Notes: generated by a model not told the origin, from the sequence alone. DNA of 64,000 nucleotides from Alphaproteobacteria bacterium (GCA_020443295.1 JAGRIJ010000005.1:60324-124323), one strand, 5' to 3'. Positions 18,717-27,826 are shown, counted from the stretch's first letter. A program made the numbers and translations.

Positions 18717-19439
18717 ATGGATGGACCAGCCCCCGAGCCGTTTTATTTGCCGCCGTTTTTTAGCGCCTTCTGCGTTTTGGCCGCCATGACTATGGTGATC
18801 GCGCCGATCGTGTGGATACGGCACTGTTATTCTGCCCGCCCGCCCGCCCACGATCTGGGGCGGGAGGGTTTTATCCTCCAGTTCCGGTTGTTGGCTGCCG
18901 TCCTGTTCCTGTCCTTTATCCTGAATCTTGTGCGGCTGGCCGTTACGGGGGGGAGCGTGCATCTGAGCTTTTACAATCTTTTGCCGGAACTGTTGTTGCT
19001 GGGGTTCATGGGCTGGCGGTATCTGAAGCATACGCAGGACACGAAGGGTGCTCCCGGAACGCGTCTTCTGACCGAGGCCGGGCGGATTTTGCGCGTTTTT
19101 GCGCTTTGCCTGCTGGGGTGGGCGGTCACTTTTGCCGTCGGGCTGATCGTCCTGCAGGTTTCCTTGCCGGTCACGCACGATCCTGAAGCGTCCATGGTTG
19201 CGGCGGGGTTTGCGGCGGGCACATCGTGGGTGCTGGCGGTTACCGTAGCTTATTATTACAGAAGGCCCGCCCTGGAGAGTCTGCCTGAACAGGCGAAGCG
19301 GTATAAGTCTTACGATTTGCTTTGGCCGGTGATGCTGGCTTATATCCTGCTGCTGGCGCCGATGCTGATGCAGGAGATCGGGAATTCCGATAAATTCCAC
19401 GAAATGATGTTTTCGAAGCGGCCCCCGCGTAAAATCTGA
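18717..19439 (+). CDS. Integral membrane protein of unknown function
   Basis: The 240-residue protein has about six hydrophobic segments (about 12-34, 57-77, 83-100, 122-145, 160-182 and 203-222) and short charged loops. No family motif is recognised. The last ~15 residues are basic. It lies between the tmRNA gene and sspB on the same strand, with 129 bases before sspB, so it may have its own promoter. Nothing in the sequence links it to trans-translation. Confidence 0.75.
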   Translation: MDGPAPEPFYLPPFFSAFCVLAAMTMVIAPIVWIRHCYSARPPAHDLGREGFILQFRLLAAVLFLSFILNLVRLAVTGGSVHLSFYNLLPELLLLGFMGWRYLKHTQDTKGAPGTRLLTEAGRILRVFALCLLGWAVTFAVGLIVLQVSLPVTHDPEASMVAAGFAAGTSWVLAVTVAYYYRRPALESLPEQAKRYKSYDLLWPVMLAYILLLAPMLMQEIGNSDKFHEMMFSKRPPRKI

Positions 19440-19568
19440 GCGATTCTCTTTTCCACAGGACAATCAGGGCTTTGCTTGCGGGCGCTGGATTTAGCAAAGA
19501 CGATATGCGATTGATAGTAGGTAACGTCCTACTTGATTTTCACCTCTTTAATCTGCAAGACATAATAG

Positions 19569-20066
19569 ATGACCGACGACGATAATTTTCTTCGTTACGA
19601 TAAGATGGTTGAGGCTGCCTTGCGGGGCGTCGTGCGGCAGGCTCTGGAAGAGGTTGTCCAACATAATCTTAAAGGCGAGCATCATTTCTACATCACCTTC
19701 ATGACCGATTACCCGGGGGTTCGCATCCCCGATTATCTGCGCGACCGCTATCCGGGCGAGATGACGATTGTCCTGCAGTATCAGTTTACCGATCTTCGGG
19801 TGGACCGCGACAAGATGGAAGTCACGCTTTCCTTTAATAATGTGCCTGAACGGCTTGTGGTTCCGTTGTCTGCGATCAGTATTTTCGCCGATCCTTCCGT
19901 GAATTTCGCCCTGCAGTTCCAACCCTTGAGCGAGAGCATCGAGGATGACGAGTTGCTTAGCGAACTGGCCGATGGCGACGATCCTGACGGTTCGGGCGGT
20001 GGAAAGAAAGCCAAGAGCGAGAAGAAAGGGGAAGTCGTTTCCCTTGACCAGTTCCGCAAGAAGTAG
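19569..20066 (+). CDS. sspB: SspB-like ClpXP adaptor (alphaproteobacterial type)
   Basis: SspB binds ssrA-tagged proteins and delivers them to the ClpXP protease. The 165 residues comprise a folded N-terminal domain (about 1-125, with GEHHFYITFMTDYPGVRIPDYL and the beta-strand region MTIVLQYQFTDLRV). A flexible acidic/Gly/Lys linker follows, then a short C-terminal tail (VVSLDQFRKK) that would be the ClpX-binding motif. This layout fits the family. It lies about 0.9 kb downstream of ssrA, whose tag it should recognise; the proximity is suggestive but not an operon. Confidence 0.88.
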   Translation: MTDDDNFLRYDKMVEAALRGVVRQALEEVVQHNLKGEHHFYITFMTDYPGVRIPDYLRDRYPGEMTIVLQYQFTDLRVDRDKMEVTLSFNNVPERLVVPLSAISIFADPSVNFALQFQPLSESIEDDELLSELADGDDPDGSGGGKKAKSEKKGEVVSLDQFRKK

Positions 20067-20078
20067 CATTTTCCCCCC

Positions 20079-20999
20079 ATGACATGGGATTCTTCACTTT
20101 CTTCCGAGGCCGGGCCGTACAAGGTTCTGATGAAACGGGGCGTTTTTACCGATGCCGCACGCGGGGACCGTGAAATTCCGTTCAAATTTTATGCTCCGGT
20201 CGATCATGATCTTGACCGTTATCCGCTGATCCTCTGGTCGCACGGATTTGGCGGGAATGCCGACGGGGCGGGGTTTATTTCGCGCTATCTGGCGTCGTAC
20301 GGCTATGCCATTGCCCATCTCACCCATAGAGGAACGGACAGCAGCCTGTGGGAAGGGAAGCCGGGGCATCCGTGGGATATACTCAAGCAGGTCAAAGTTC
20401 CCAGAGAGACGACATTCGACCGGATGCGGGATGTACCGTTTTTTCTGAACCAGCTGCCGGACTGGGTGGCGGAGCAGCCGGAATTTGCGCCGTTTGTCGA
20501 TTTCAGCAATGTGGGGATGTCGGGGCATTCCTTTGGCGCGATGACGACACAGGTGATGGCCGGGATGCCGCTGCCCGACCGGGAAGGGAATTTAATCGAT
20601 ATGAGGGATGAACGTTTTCGCGCCGGGATTTTATACAGCCCAGTTCCGATCGCGCACCTTTCCCAGCTTCCCCCGGCGGAGCTTTACGGGCGGATGGCTA
20701 TTCCGCTGTTTCACATGACGGGAACGGACGATGCTTCGCCGCTGGAGCCGGTGGGGTACGAGCATCGTCTCGTCGTTCATGAGCATGCGGGGCATCCCGA
20801 GCAATATCTGAAAATCCTTCAGGACGGCGACCACATGGTCTATAACGGCACGAGAGGAAAGCTGAGCGCCAATCCGAAACGCGAAGAACACGAGCAATTA
20901 ATCAAGATTGCTTCGCTGGCGTTCTGGGATGCTTATCTTAAAGACGATGCGCGGGCCAAGGCGTGGCTTGCGGACATGTATGCAATCAGGGCACGGTGA
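20079..20999 (+). CDS. Alpha/beta hydrolase (PAF-acetylhydrolase/dienelactone hydrolase-like)
   Basis: The 306-residue protein shows an alpha/beta-hydrolase fold. It has the oxyanion-region HGFGGN near residue 52, the nucleophile elbow GHSFGA near residue 149, and a late His in DGDHMVYNG near residue 250. An acidic residue in TGTDDASP is a plausible third member of the triad. No signal peptide is seen, so it is probably cytoplasmic. Substrate unknown. Its stop codon overlaps the start of the following ABC ATPase gene (TGATG), and it follows sspB by 12 bases, so the three genes may be co-transcribed. Confidence 0.85.
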   Translation: MTWDSSLSSEAGPYKVLMKRGVFTDAARGDREIPFKFYAPVDHDLDRYPLILWSHGFGGNADGAGFISRYLASYGYAIAHLTHRGTDSSLWEGKPGHPWDILKQVKVPRETTFDRMRDVPFFLNQLPDWVAEQPEFAPFVDFSNVGMSGHSFGAMTTQVMAGMPLPDREGNLIDMRDERFRAGILYSPVPIAHLSQLPPAELYGRMAIPLFHMTGTDDASPLEPVGYEHRLVVHEHAGHPEQYLKILQDGDHMVYNGTRGKLSANPKREEHEQLIKIASLAFWDAYLKDDARAKAWLADMYAIRAR

Positions 21000-21928
21000 T
21001 GGAGAACGCGGTCGATATCCGGAATTTGAACAAAACCTACAAGGCGTCCGGGCGGAGGCCCGAAACGGTCGCGCTGAGCGATGTCAGCCTTGAAATTCCG
21101 CGCGGGTCGATCTTCGGCCTTCTGGGACCGAACGGGGCGGGGAAGTCCACGATCATCAACATCATGGCGGGGCTGGTGACCAAAACCTCCGGCTCGGTCA
21201 AGATCTGGGGGTTCGATATCGACGTGAACGAGCGCAACGCGAAAGTTTCCATCGGGGTCGTTCCGCAGGAGATCAATTACGACGCGTTTTTCACGCCGCT
21301 TGAAACGCTGGAGTTGCAGGCAGGGCTGTACGGCGTTCGCCAGAACCAACGCAAGTCGATGGAGATTCTTGAAACGGTCGGGCTGGCGGATAAAGCGCAT
21401 GCCTTCGTGCGCTCGCTTTCGGGCGGGATGAAGCGGCGGTTGCTGATGGCCAAGGCGATGGTGCATTCGCCGCCGATCCTCGTGCTTGACGAGCCGACGG
21501 CAGGGGTGGATATCGAACTGCGGCAGCAACTCTGGGCGACGGTGAAAAAACTCAATCAGGAAGGCGTGACCATTCTTCTTACCACGCATTATCTTGAAGA
21601 AGCGCAGCAGTTGTGCGAGCAGATCGCCATTATCAATCACGGGCAGGTCGTGGCGTGCGAGGAGACCACAAAACTTCTTTCCCGGATCGACAACAAGGAG
21701 ATTCTTTTCCGTCTTGATAAAGAAATTACGGCGGTTCCCGAGAGCCTGGCGGGGTATGTGACCGAGCTGAAAAACAAGCGCGTTCTGGCTGTGCGCTACA
21801 GTCCCGGTGAGCAACCGGTCAGTACCATGATCGAAAAAATTTCACAGGCCGGATATCGAATCGACGACATCTCGACCGAGGAAAGCGACCTCGAAGATGT
21901 GTTCCTCCAGCTTACGTCTTCTAAGTAA
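20999..21928 (+). CDS. ABC transporter ATP-binding protein (ABC-2 type), no permease nearby
   Basis: This ATPase subunit of 309 residues starts at the ATG overlapping the preceding stop. Walker A (GPNGAGKST) lies near residue 45, the signature LSGGMKRR near residue 142, Walker B ILVLDEPTAGVD near residue 163, and a switch His in TTHYLEEA. The C-terminal ~80 residues form the extension found in drug-export or CcmA/NodI-like ATPases. Its permease is expected next to it but the following gene is a CBS-domain protein, so the partner must be encoded elsewhere. Confidence 0.93.
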   Translation: MENAVDIRNLNKTYKASGRRPETVALSDVSLEIPRGSIFGLLGPNGAGKSTIINIMAGLVTKTSGSVKIWGFDIDVNERNAKVSIGVVPQEINYDAFFTPLETLELQAGLYGVRQNQRKSMEILETVGLADKAHAFVRSLSGGMKRRLLMAKAMVHSPPILVLDEPTAGVDIELRQQLWATVKKLNQEGVTILLTTHYLEEAQQLCEQIAIINHGQVVACEETTKLLSRIDNKEILFRLDKEITAVPESLAGYVTELKNKRVLAVRYSPGEQPVSTMIEKISQAGYRIDDISTEESDLEDVFLQLTSSK

Positions 21929-22012
21929 AGAACAATCCCGATCCGTTTGCGATTTTTCCCTGTTTGTGCTTCACTGGAGGCACTCCGAACCATTTTTGAA
22001 AGAGAGGATTAA

Positions 22013-22456
22013 ATGCCCAAGATCAAGGATATCATGACCCATGGCTGCGAATGGATTGCGCCGGGGGAGCCGATCAGCAAGGCGGCGAAAATCATGAAAG
22101 AAAAAGATATCGGATTTCTTCCTGTCGGGGAGAACGACAAGATGATCGGGATGATTACCGACCGCGATATCGTGGTGCGCGGAATTGCCGCCGGAAAGGA
22201 TGCGTCCAGTCCCGTCAAAGAGGTTATGACCGCCAAGACGTTTTATTGTTTTGACGATCAGGACGTTGAGGAGGTTTGCAATAATCTCGGCGAGATCAAG
22301 GTCCGGCGTTTGCCCGTGGTGAACCGGGATAAGCGCCTTGTCGGGGTCATATCTGTCGGCGATCTGGCGCAGGCCGCGACCCGCGCCAATGTCGGGCAGA
22401 CGGAACAGCAGATTACGGCCTGTATTCTTGATCGGAAGAAGAAAAAGGCCGCTTAA
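22013..22456 (+). CDS. CBS-domain protein
   Basis: The 147-residue cytoplasmic protein consists of two CBS motifs (about 8-63 and 73-130), with GFLPVGENDKMIGMITDRD and RRLPVVNRDKRLVGVISVGDL. Such tandem CBS pairs (Bateman modules) bind adenosine nucleotides and usually regulate partner proteins; no partner domain is attached here. The ribosome site GAGAGGATTAA precedes ATG. A strong terminator follows. Confidence 0.92.
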   Translation: MPKIKDIMTHGCEWIAPGEPISKAAKIMKEKDIGFLPVGENDKMIGMITDRDIVVRGIAAGKDASSPVKEVMTAKTFYCFDDQDVEEVCNNLGEIKVRRLPVVNRDKRLVGVISVGDLAQAATRANVGQTEQQITACILDRKKKKAA

Positions 22457-22488
22457 GCACGATCTTTCCTAGGCACGTGCAAAAAGAG

Positions 22489-22522
22489 GCATCCGGCAGT
22501 GTCTTGCCGGATGCTTTTTTTT
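22489..22522 (+). terminator. Rho-independent terminator after the CBS gene
   Basis: A perfect ten-base stem GCATCCGGCA / TGCCGGATGC with a six-base loop is followed by eight T. It separates the upstream genes from the tRNA-Arg gene. Confidence 0.92.
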
Positions 22523-22560
22523 GTGTAAGATGCCGGGTTCTCTGGTACTCTCTGGCGTAT

Positions 22561-22636
22561 GCGCTCGTAGCTCAGGGGATAGAGCACTGGTTTCCGGAGC
22601 CAGGTGTCGCAGGTTCGATTCCTGCCGAGCGCGCCA
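22561..22636 (+). tRNA. tRNA-Arg (anticodon CCG)
   Basis: The 76-base cloverleaf has acceptor arms GCGCTCG / CGAGCGC, a D-arm with CTCAGGGGATAGAG, and the anticodon stem CTGGT/GCCAG enclosing TTCCGGA. This gives anticodon CCG (codon CGG, Arg). The T-arm contains GGTTCGATTCC, and CCA is encoded. It stands alone between a terminator and the EF-hand gene. Confidence 0.96.
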
Positions 22637-22738
22637 TTTTACAATCGCTTCCTTGAAAAAAAGTTTGAATTTTTTCGCTCTGTCATGCTTTGATGGGGCT
22701 TCTTCATATTGGAGATTTTACTCAATCAGGAGAAGAGC

Positions 22739-24520
22739 ATGCGGTTTGGCTTTTGTGTTTTTGTTTTCCTTTTTTCCTTTTCTGTGATTTTTCCCGTTTT
22801 TGCTATTGATCCTGCCGATCCTCATGATCCTGCCAGAGTTAAGGCACCCCTCACCAAGGAAGAGCAAGAGGCTTTTGACAAAACTCTTGAGGATTTGCTT
22901 TCCGTGCCTGAGGTCCTCCGGCGCTCTCTCAGGCCGCCCATGGCCAAAGAGGACTACATGGTGCAAATCATGAGGTTCTTAAGGTCTAACGGTGATGAAA
23001 AGCGCGAGCTTACAAAGGAGGATCTGGCTGAACAGAAAGAGGCGGCTGTCCTTCGAGCCAGAAGGGAGCAGGTTTCCAATCTTATTAAGTACGATATTAA
23101 TTTTGACGCGCAGGTTACATTTGGAGAGGTCGAACGCGCTTTTTCTGAAGGTCCTACGGGAAAATATGAGAAAACTTTTAATGATAACAGAACGGAAGAG
23201 CAGAAGAGGCTTATGCTGGAGCAGCGACTTAAGCCTCTTCGGGAACTGGATACCAATGGCGATGAGATCATTTCGTATCAAGAAATGGCGACACTGAGCA
23301 AAGAGAAAGAAAAACAGATTATTGAACAACAAACGCGGCAATACCAGCAATATCTTGATCTTGATCCCAATCATGATGGCCGCCTAACCTCTGAAGAAAT
23401 GGAGAGTCTGGCGCTTAAAGCTTTTGCCGTTTTTGATAAAAATGATGATGGATATATCAGTCAGGAAGAGTACGAACCCTATCTTAATGTTCTTAGAAGT
23501 TATAACTTGTTCAACTATTCGCCTGATCAGTCCTGTTCCGTTGAGCCTGTTCCCAAGGATGCGACCTTGCTTGGGGTAGGCATGTATCAGGGGCTGGCGC
23601 TTTCTACCGTCACCGCGGTCGGGCAGGATAGGGAAACGACAACCGTTAACGTGAAGATAGAGGAGGACCAGCCCGATCTGTTCCTAATTCTTAGCAGCTA
23701 TGATCCGATCATTTGGCGTTTCGAGGGCCATACCGGCGCGGTTAAGCACGTTTTAGTCACCAGTTATCCTCAGAATGAAAATGGCAGGTCCGCCAGCGGT
23801 GTTACAGGCGTCGATAAGAGCCGGGTGACTTTTCTCTCGCAGAAATGTCTTCCTTACTTTCACGATGACAGGAAGGCTTTGGGCGTGCGCGGGATGATCA
23901 AAGTCTTAACCGGGCGTTTTCCCAATATTGTGCGCGCCAAGCACAGTTCGCGTGACGTTCTCATATCCCAAGGGGACGTGACATTTTCAGAAATTCCCAA
24001 GGGGCCGCCACGAAATCAAACAGATCTAGCCCCGGGGGCCGGAAGTTCTCCGCCTGAAGGTTCGGAAGATAAACTGGAGAAATGGGAGAGACTACGGCTT
24101 CAGCAGAGAGTTCAGGTTTCCGCATGGCCTAGAAATCCGACCAATCCTTATAACATTCCTACTCCGGAAGGCTATGACAGCGAGTTATGGTCAATCTTCC
24201 TGAAATTCAATAAAGCCGGGTTGGCCGAGATCGATCCTTCGACGGTGGTTTCCGATATGCCTGCGGAGAGATATGAGGTATGGCCGCAGATGGCGGGTAT
24301 TGCGAAGCTGGTTCATGAAGGGGCGTTAGTAAAAATCAGTAACAGGGAGTTTCTTGTTACTAAAAACATCCCGAGATTTCCGGCGGGGCTGACGGGCTCC
24401 CATTCCGTGAAATTCGTCATTGCCGAAGGCGTAAAGCTTCCCAAAGGCGATCCCGGACATTCCTGCGTTATTATGGAGGAGACGGGTAAACCTGTTGGCA
24501 GCAGTCCCTTGTGTCGATAA
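22739..24520 (+). CDS. Secreted EF-hand calcium-binding protein
   Basis: From the ATG at 22739 (AGGAGA seven bases upstream) the protein has 593 residues. It starts with a signal peptide (residues 1-22, ending VFA) and should be exported. Four EF-hand loops are visible at about residues 119-130, 171-182, 209-220 and 233-244, the last three with intact D-x-N/D-x-D-G spacing. The region in between is Lys/Glu/Gln-rich and helical. The C-terminal ~340 residues form an unknown domain. The first ~800 bases are visibly more A/T-rich than neighbouring housekeeping genes. It follows a tRNA gene but no integrase is nearby. Role is unknown beyond Ca2+ binding. Confidence 0.8.
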   Translation: MRFGFCVFVFLFSFSVIFPVFAIDPADPHDPARVKAPLTKEEQEAFDKTLEDLLSVPEVLRRSLRPPMAKEDYMVQIMRFLRSNGDEKRELTKEDLAEQKEAAVLRARREQVSNLIKYDINFDAQVTFGEVERAFSEGPTGKYEKTFNDNRTEEQKRLMLEQRLKPLRELDTNGDEIISYQEMATLSKEKEKQIIEQQTRQYQQYLDLDPNHDGRLTSEEMESLALKAFAVFDKNDDGYISQEEYEPYLNVLRSYNLFNYSPDQSCSVEPVPKDATLLGVGMYQGLALSTVTAVGQDRETTTVNVKIEEDQPDLFLILSSYDPIIWRFEGHTGAVKHVLVTSYPQNENGRSASGVTGVDKSRVTFLSQKCLPYFHDDRKALGVRGMIKVLTGRFPNIVRAKHSSRDVLISQGDVTFSEIPKGPPRNQTDLAPGAGSSPPEGSEDKLEKWERLRLQQRVQVSAWPRNPTNPYNIPTPEGYDSELWSIFLKFNKAGLAEIDPSTVVSDMPAERYEVWPQMAGIAKLVHEGALVKISNREFLVTKNIPRFPAGLTGSHSVKFVIAEGVKLPKGDPGHSCVIMEETGKPVGSSPLCR

Positions 24521-24572
24521 TCTGAAGGGCACTTAACCTTCATAATCCCGGGTGAATCCCAAAACTTTGTAT

Positions 24573-24602
24573 CCGCCCGGCGGTTTTTGCTTTTTTTGGG
24601 GT
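24573..24602 (+). terminator. Weak terminator-like hairpin after the EF-hand gene
   Basis: CCGC-CCG-GCGG followed by TTTTTGCTTTTTTT. The four-base stem is short, so this is tentative. Confidence 0.35.
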
Positions 24603-24636
24603 TTTTCTGGTAAGTGTAAGAAAAAGGGAGGTTGTA

Positions 24637-24873
24637 ATGGCCAAGAAAATGCCTTGGGAGGTGCCGGATATGGCTTTGCCGACGGCTAAAGATGCTGAGG
24701 CGGAGCGGGAAAAGGACCGGGCGTTTCGCGATAGTATCGAAGGCGGGTGCTGGTTTTCCCATGTCGGGGGGATTGATGAGATGGAAGAGTCCTACGCAAG
24801 GCGGAACCGCGGTCTGAGTCCAGAGAGTCCTGCCGAGGACGCTTCAGACCCGGCTGATACCCCGGAGCCTTGA
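24637..24873 (+). CDS. Small hypothetical protein
   Basis: This 78-residue acidic, hydrophilic protein has a conserved-looking core (GGCWFSHVGGIDEMEESYARRNRGL) and a Pro/Asp/Glu-rich disordered tail. AAAGGGAGG lies seven bases before the ATG, which is strong support for translation. No family recognised, and no signal peptide. Neighbours are the EF-hand protein and the DUF4139 protein on the same strand, but the gaps (116 bases each side) do not prove an operon. Confidence 0.65.
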   Translation: MAKKMPWEVPDMALPTAKDAEAEREKDRAFRDSIEGGCWFSHVGGIDEMEESYARRNRGLSPESPAEDASDPADTPEP

Positions 24874-24989
24874 TCGCGCTCAGGCTATAATCTTTCCCGG
24901 TTTTTTACCGGTATCTTCTTCCACGATTGTCATGGGAGGCTTCTTTCTGTAGATTCGTGGCCTATTGCTATTTTACGGAGAACACGATT

Positions 24990-26762
24990 ATGCGCTATTC
25001 GATCCGTTTCCTGCTGTCCGGACTTGTTCTTTCTTTCACTGTTCCGTCTTTTCCGGCTTTTGCCGACGATATTCGCGTTGAGAGCACCATCAAATCCGCC
25101 ACCGTTTATAACGACCGGGCGACGGTAACGCGCATGGCCAAGGTTGAAATTCCCGCAGGGTCGCATAACCTGATTTTTTCCGGGCTGCCGATCAAGCTTT
25201 ACCCAAATTCCCTGCGGGTGAGTGGAACATCAGACGCGCGTGTTGTTTTTGGCGCGTTAACTTCCAAGCTTGAAAATTCGGAAGAATTTGTTGTGGCCAG
25301 TGTCCTGTCGATGAAGGATCGACTCGATCTCTCCCAAGGGATCATCAAAGGTTATAAAGCCGAGCAGGAGGCCCTGAGCGAGGCCAACAATATGCTCAAA
25401 ACCTGGTCCATGCAGGCCGGAAGCCCCCAGACAAACAGCGCTCCGAGCTTAATGGATTTGAAGCCCGACCAGTGGATCGCGGCTTCGGACGGGCTGTCCG
25501 CCAAGATTTTGGCCAATCTGAAGGCCAAGTTGGCGCTGGATCAAAAAATCAGCGAGGAAAACGACCGTATCCGGAAGATCAATCAGGACCTCAAGCAGTT
25601 TCAGGCGGATTACAAGCAAAGCTATACGGTGACCATTCCGTTCGAATCCGACAAGAACACGACGCTCAATGTGGCTTTAAGCTATCAGGTGTCACATGTC
25701 GGATGGGTGCCGATGTATGATGCCCGTCTTGATGTACAGGCAAAGACTCTTGAATTCGTTCAATACGGGTCTGTCTGGCAACGCAGCGGGGAGGACTGGA
25801 AGGATGTTGAACTGGTGCTCTCTACTGCCCAGCCCAGCCGGGGAACGGCCTTGCCAGAATTGCAGAGCCGATGGCTCAGTCTTTATAAGCCGCAAGCCTC
25901 GCCCGCTTATGTTCAAGCCGTTGAAGAACGTAACGAAGCTGATTTTGAGAAGGCGATTAAGACAGGGGATAGCGCAATTCCCGTTCCTCTTGAGGCTCCT
26001 TCAGACCGTTTGCAGCTGCCGGGTGCAGCAGATGACGGGGAAGATCCCTTGCACCGCTGGAGGCGTTTGCAAGAGGAACGTGTTTTGCGCAAAGCCGACA
26101 CTCAGGCCGTTGTCTCCAACGTGAATGCCAGCGGTTATGTGGGAGAATACAAGGTTACGGGGCCTGCAACAGTTCCGTCCGACGGGGCGCAGGCCAAGCT
26201 GCTGATCGGACAGTTCGGGGCCGATGTGGGCCTTCAGGTTCAGATCAAACCGCAAATCAGCGACGATGCCTATATGGTGGCCACGTTCAAGCTGAAGGGC
26301 GATTCTCCGGTTCTGCCAGGGTTGCTCAGCCTGTTCCGTGACGGTGCGTTTATCGGACAGGATCAAGTCCGCTCAATCATCCGGCCGGGCGAAGAGGCCG
26401 AGATGTCGTTTGGCGTTGACGATGCGGTCGTTGTTAAGCGCAACGTGCTGAAGGACGAGGCCCGGGAAGTGGGGCTGATTACCACAGACAGCGTTTTGGA
26501 AAAGAATTTCATCAATGAAATTCAAAATCTTCACAAGCAGGATATCCAGATCGCGGTTCTTGAGATCGTTCCCGTTTCAGGCGATGAGCGTGTTCGCATC
26601 GATATTCTTAGGGATAAAACCACGCCCGGTTTTGAAAAAGATTTCAAGAACGTGAAGGGCGCCACGCGCTGGGTGAAGGTTTTAAAGCCTCAGCAGAAAG
26701 AAGCGATCAAGCTGGGCTGGAGCGTGAGCTGGCCCAAGGACGAGAATCTTTCAGGGTTATAA
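24990..26762 (+). CDS. Exported MuiA-like protein (DUF4140/DUF4139)
   Basis: The ATG at 24990 with ACGGAGA upstream gives 590 residues beginning with a signal peptide (1-23, ending AFA). The N-terminal segment IKSATVYNDRATVTRMAKVEIPAGSHNL is the DUF4140 signature. A coiled-coil-prone helix follows (about 110-205), then the DUF4139 domain with LSYQVSHVGWVPMYDARLD, GSVWQRSGEDWKDVELVLSTAQPSRG and the C-terminal LGWSVSWP. The family is named after a Myxococcus mucoidy inhibitor, and its biochemical role is not established. It converges with the next gene, three bases apart. Confidence 0.87.
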   Translation: MRYSIRFLLSGLVLSFTVPSFPAFADDIRVESTIKSATVYNDRATVTRMAKVEIPAGSHNLIFSGLPIKLYPNSLRVSGTSDARVVFGALTSKLENSEEFVVASVLSMKDRLDLSQGIIKGYKAEQEALSEANNMLKTWSMQAGSPQTNSAPSLMDLKPDQWIAASDGLSAKILANLKAKLALDQKISEENDRIRKINQDLKQFQADYKQSYTVTIPFESDKNTTLNVALSYQVSHVGWVPMYDARLDVQAKTLEFVQYGSVWQRSGEDWKDVELVLSTAQPSRGTALPELQSRWLSLYKPQASPAYVQAVEERNEADFEKAIKTGDSAIPVPLEAPSDRLQLPGAADDGEDPLHRWRRLQEERVLRKADTQAVVSNVNASGYVGEYKVTGPATVPSDGAQAKLLIGQFGADVGLQVQIKPQISDDAYMVATFKLKGDSPVLPGLLSLFRDGAFIGQDQVRSIIRPGEEAEMSFGVDDAVVVKRNVLKDEAREVGLITTDSVLEKNFINEIQNLHKQDIQIAVLEIVPVSGDERVRIDILRDKTTPGFEKDFKNVKGATRWVKVLKPQQKEAIKLGWSVSWPKDENLSGL

Positions 26763-26764
26763 GA

Positions 26765-27706
26765 TCAAGATGCTGAATTTTCGTCCTCAGGGGCGTTAGC
26801 CGATTTGGTCACCATGTTGTAAATCGCCAGACCTGCAAAGCCGAGTGCCGAGACGATCAGAATGCCCGCGATACCGCCGCCGCCGATAGGCATCACACCG
26901 GGATTTTCGACAAACGGGCCTGCCTGAGCCAATGCGCGCATCATCATCAGCGCCAGAATGACGGCTGCGACAATATAACGTCCCAGAGAAAAGACCAGTT
27001 CCGTTCCGTAGGCGTAGATCGTAGGAGCAAGGGCAAAGAAGCTCATGATCATCAAACGGTCGGGTTCGAGGTGACGGATCGCATAGCCTGTGTCATGGTC
27101 CATGAGGTCCGTTTCGGAAACAATTTTGTAAAGAGCAGCCATGATGGGCGTTCCGATCAGGATCGCCGGGACATGGAAGGATAGCGCGCGCGGCCAGTTT
27201 ACAGGGTCGGGAAGGCTGACCTGCATTTCTACTCCGGGTTTTCCCGTCAGAATATCCTGAAGAATGGCGATAACGGGCGTTACCACTGTTCTCCGCGACT
27301 TTTCATGGAGCAAGGTGTTGGTTATATCCCAATTAAGAGTTTGGTCTTTGCCCCCGATATTCAGAACCTTGCCGTTCAGGATCATGACGGATTGGATGTC
27401 TTTATACGGAATGCGATGGGCTTTGGAGCCTAAAACCTCCTGGAAATAAAGGGCCTGATCCGTCAATAAAAATCCCGCCCTGGCTGAGCTGACACTGGGT
27501 ACGAGGCACAGAATTTCTTCTTCTTGTGCCTGTCCGGCAAAACTTTTGATGGCGGCTTCCAGTTTGTCCTGCGGGATGGCGTCGAAGAAAAAGGCTATGT
27601 CCGGAGATGTGTTCTGCTGCGCGGTTTCCACGGCCTTTCTGATGTCCGGAGTCCAATTTTCCGAGGGTTGCGCCGATGATTCCTGCTCTTTTTTTAAAGG
27701 TTCCAT
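26765..27706 (-). CDS. Membrane protein with N-terminal PH-like region
   Basis: The start at 27706 is set by AGGAAAAGG upstream and gives 313 residues; an in-frame ATG at 27805 lacks such support. Residues ~65-160 (EEEILCLVPSVSSARAGFLLTDQALYFQE... and RIPYKDIQSVMILNGKVLNIGG) look like a bacterial PH-like/GRAM-type beta domain. They are followed by about four membrane segments. This arrangement is inferred by pattern only. It is the last gene of a minus-strand run of envelope proteins. Function unknown. Confidence 0.7.
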   Translation of the reverse strand: MEPLKKEQESSAQPSENWTPDIRKAVETAQQNTSPDIAFFFDAIPQDKLEAAIKSFAGQAQEEEILCLVPSVSSARAGFLLTDQALYFQEVLGSKAHRIPYKDIQSVMILNGKVLNIGGKDQTLNWDITNTLLHEKSRRTVVTPVIAILQDILTGKPGVEMQVSLPDPVNWPRALSFHVPAILIGTPIMAALYKIVSETDLMDHDTGYAIRHLEPDRLMIMSFFALAPTIYAYGTELVFSLGRYIVAAVILALMMMRALAQAGPFVENPGVMPIGGGGIAGILIVSALGFAGLAIYNMVTKSANAPEDENSAS

Positions 27707-27826
27707 GAAAATGCCTTTTCCTGAAACAGGCGGATGCTGTTTCAATATCACTATGTTTTTCTGAAAAATATCTAAGATGTTAATTTCAAAGGGCAAAAGA
27801 TGCAACCCTTTGTGTTTTTCCGGGTC

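Noticed and set aside
22561..22800. Prophage or genomic-island attachment site at tRNA-Arg
   Set aside because: No repeat of the tRNA 3' end and no integrase gene could be found in the window.
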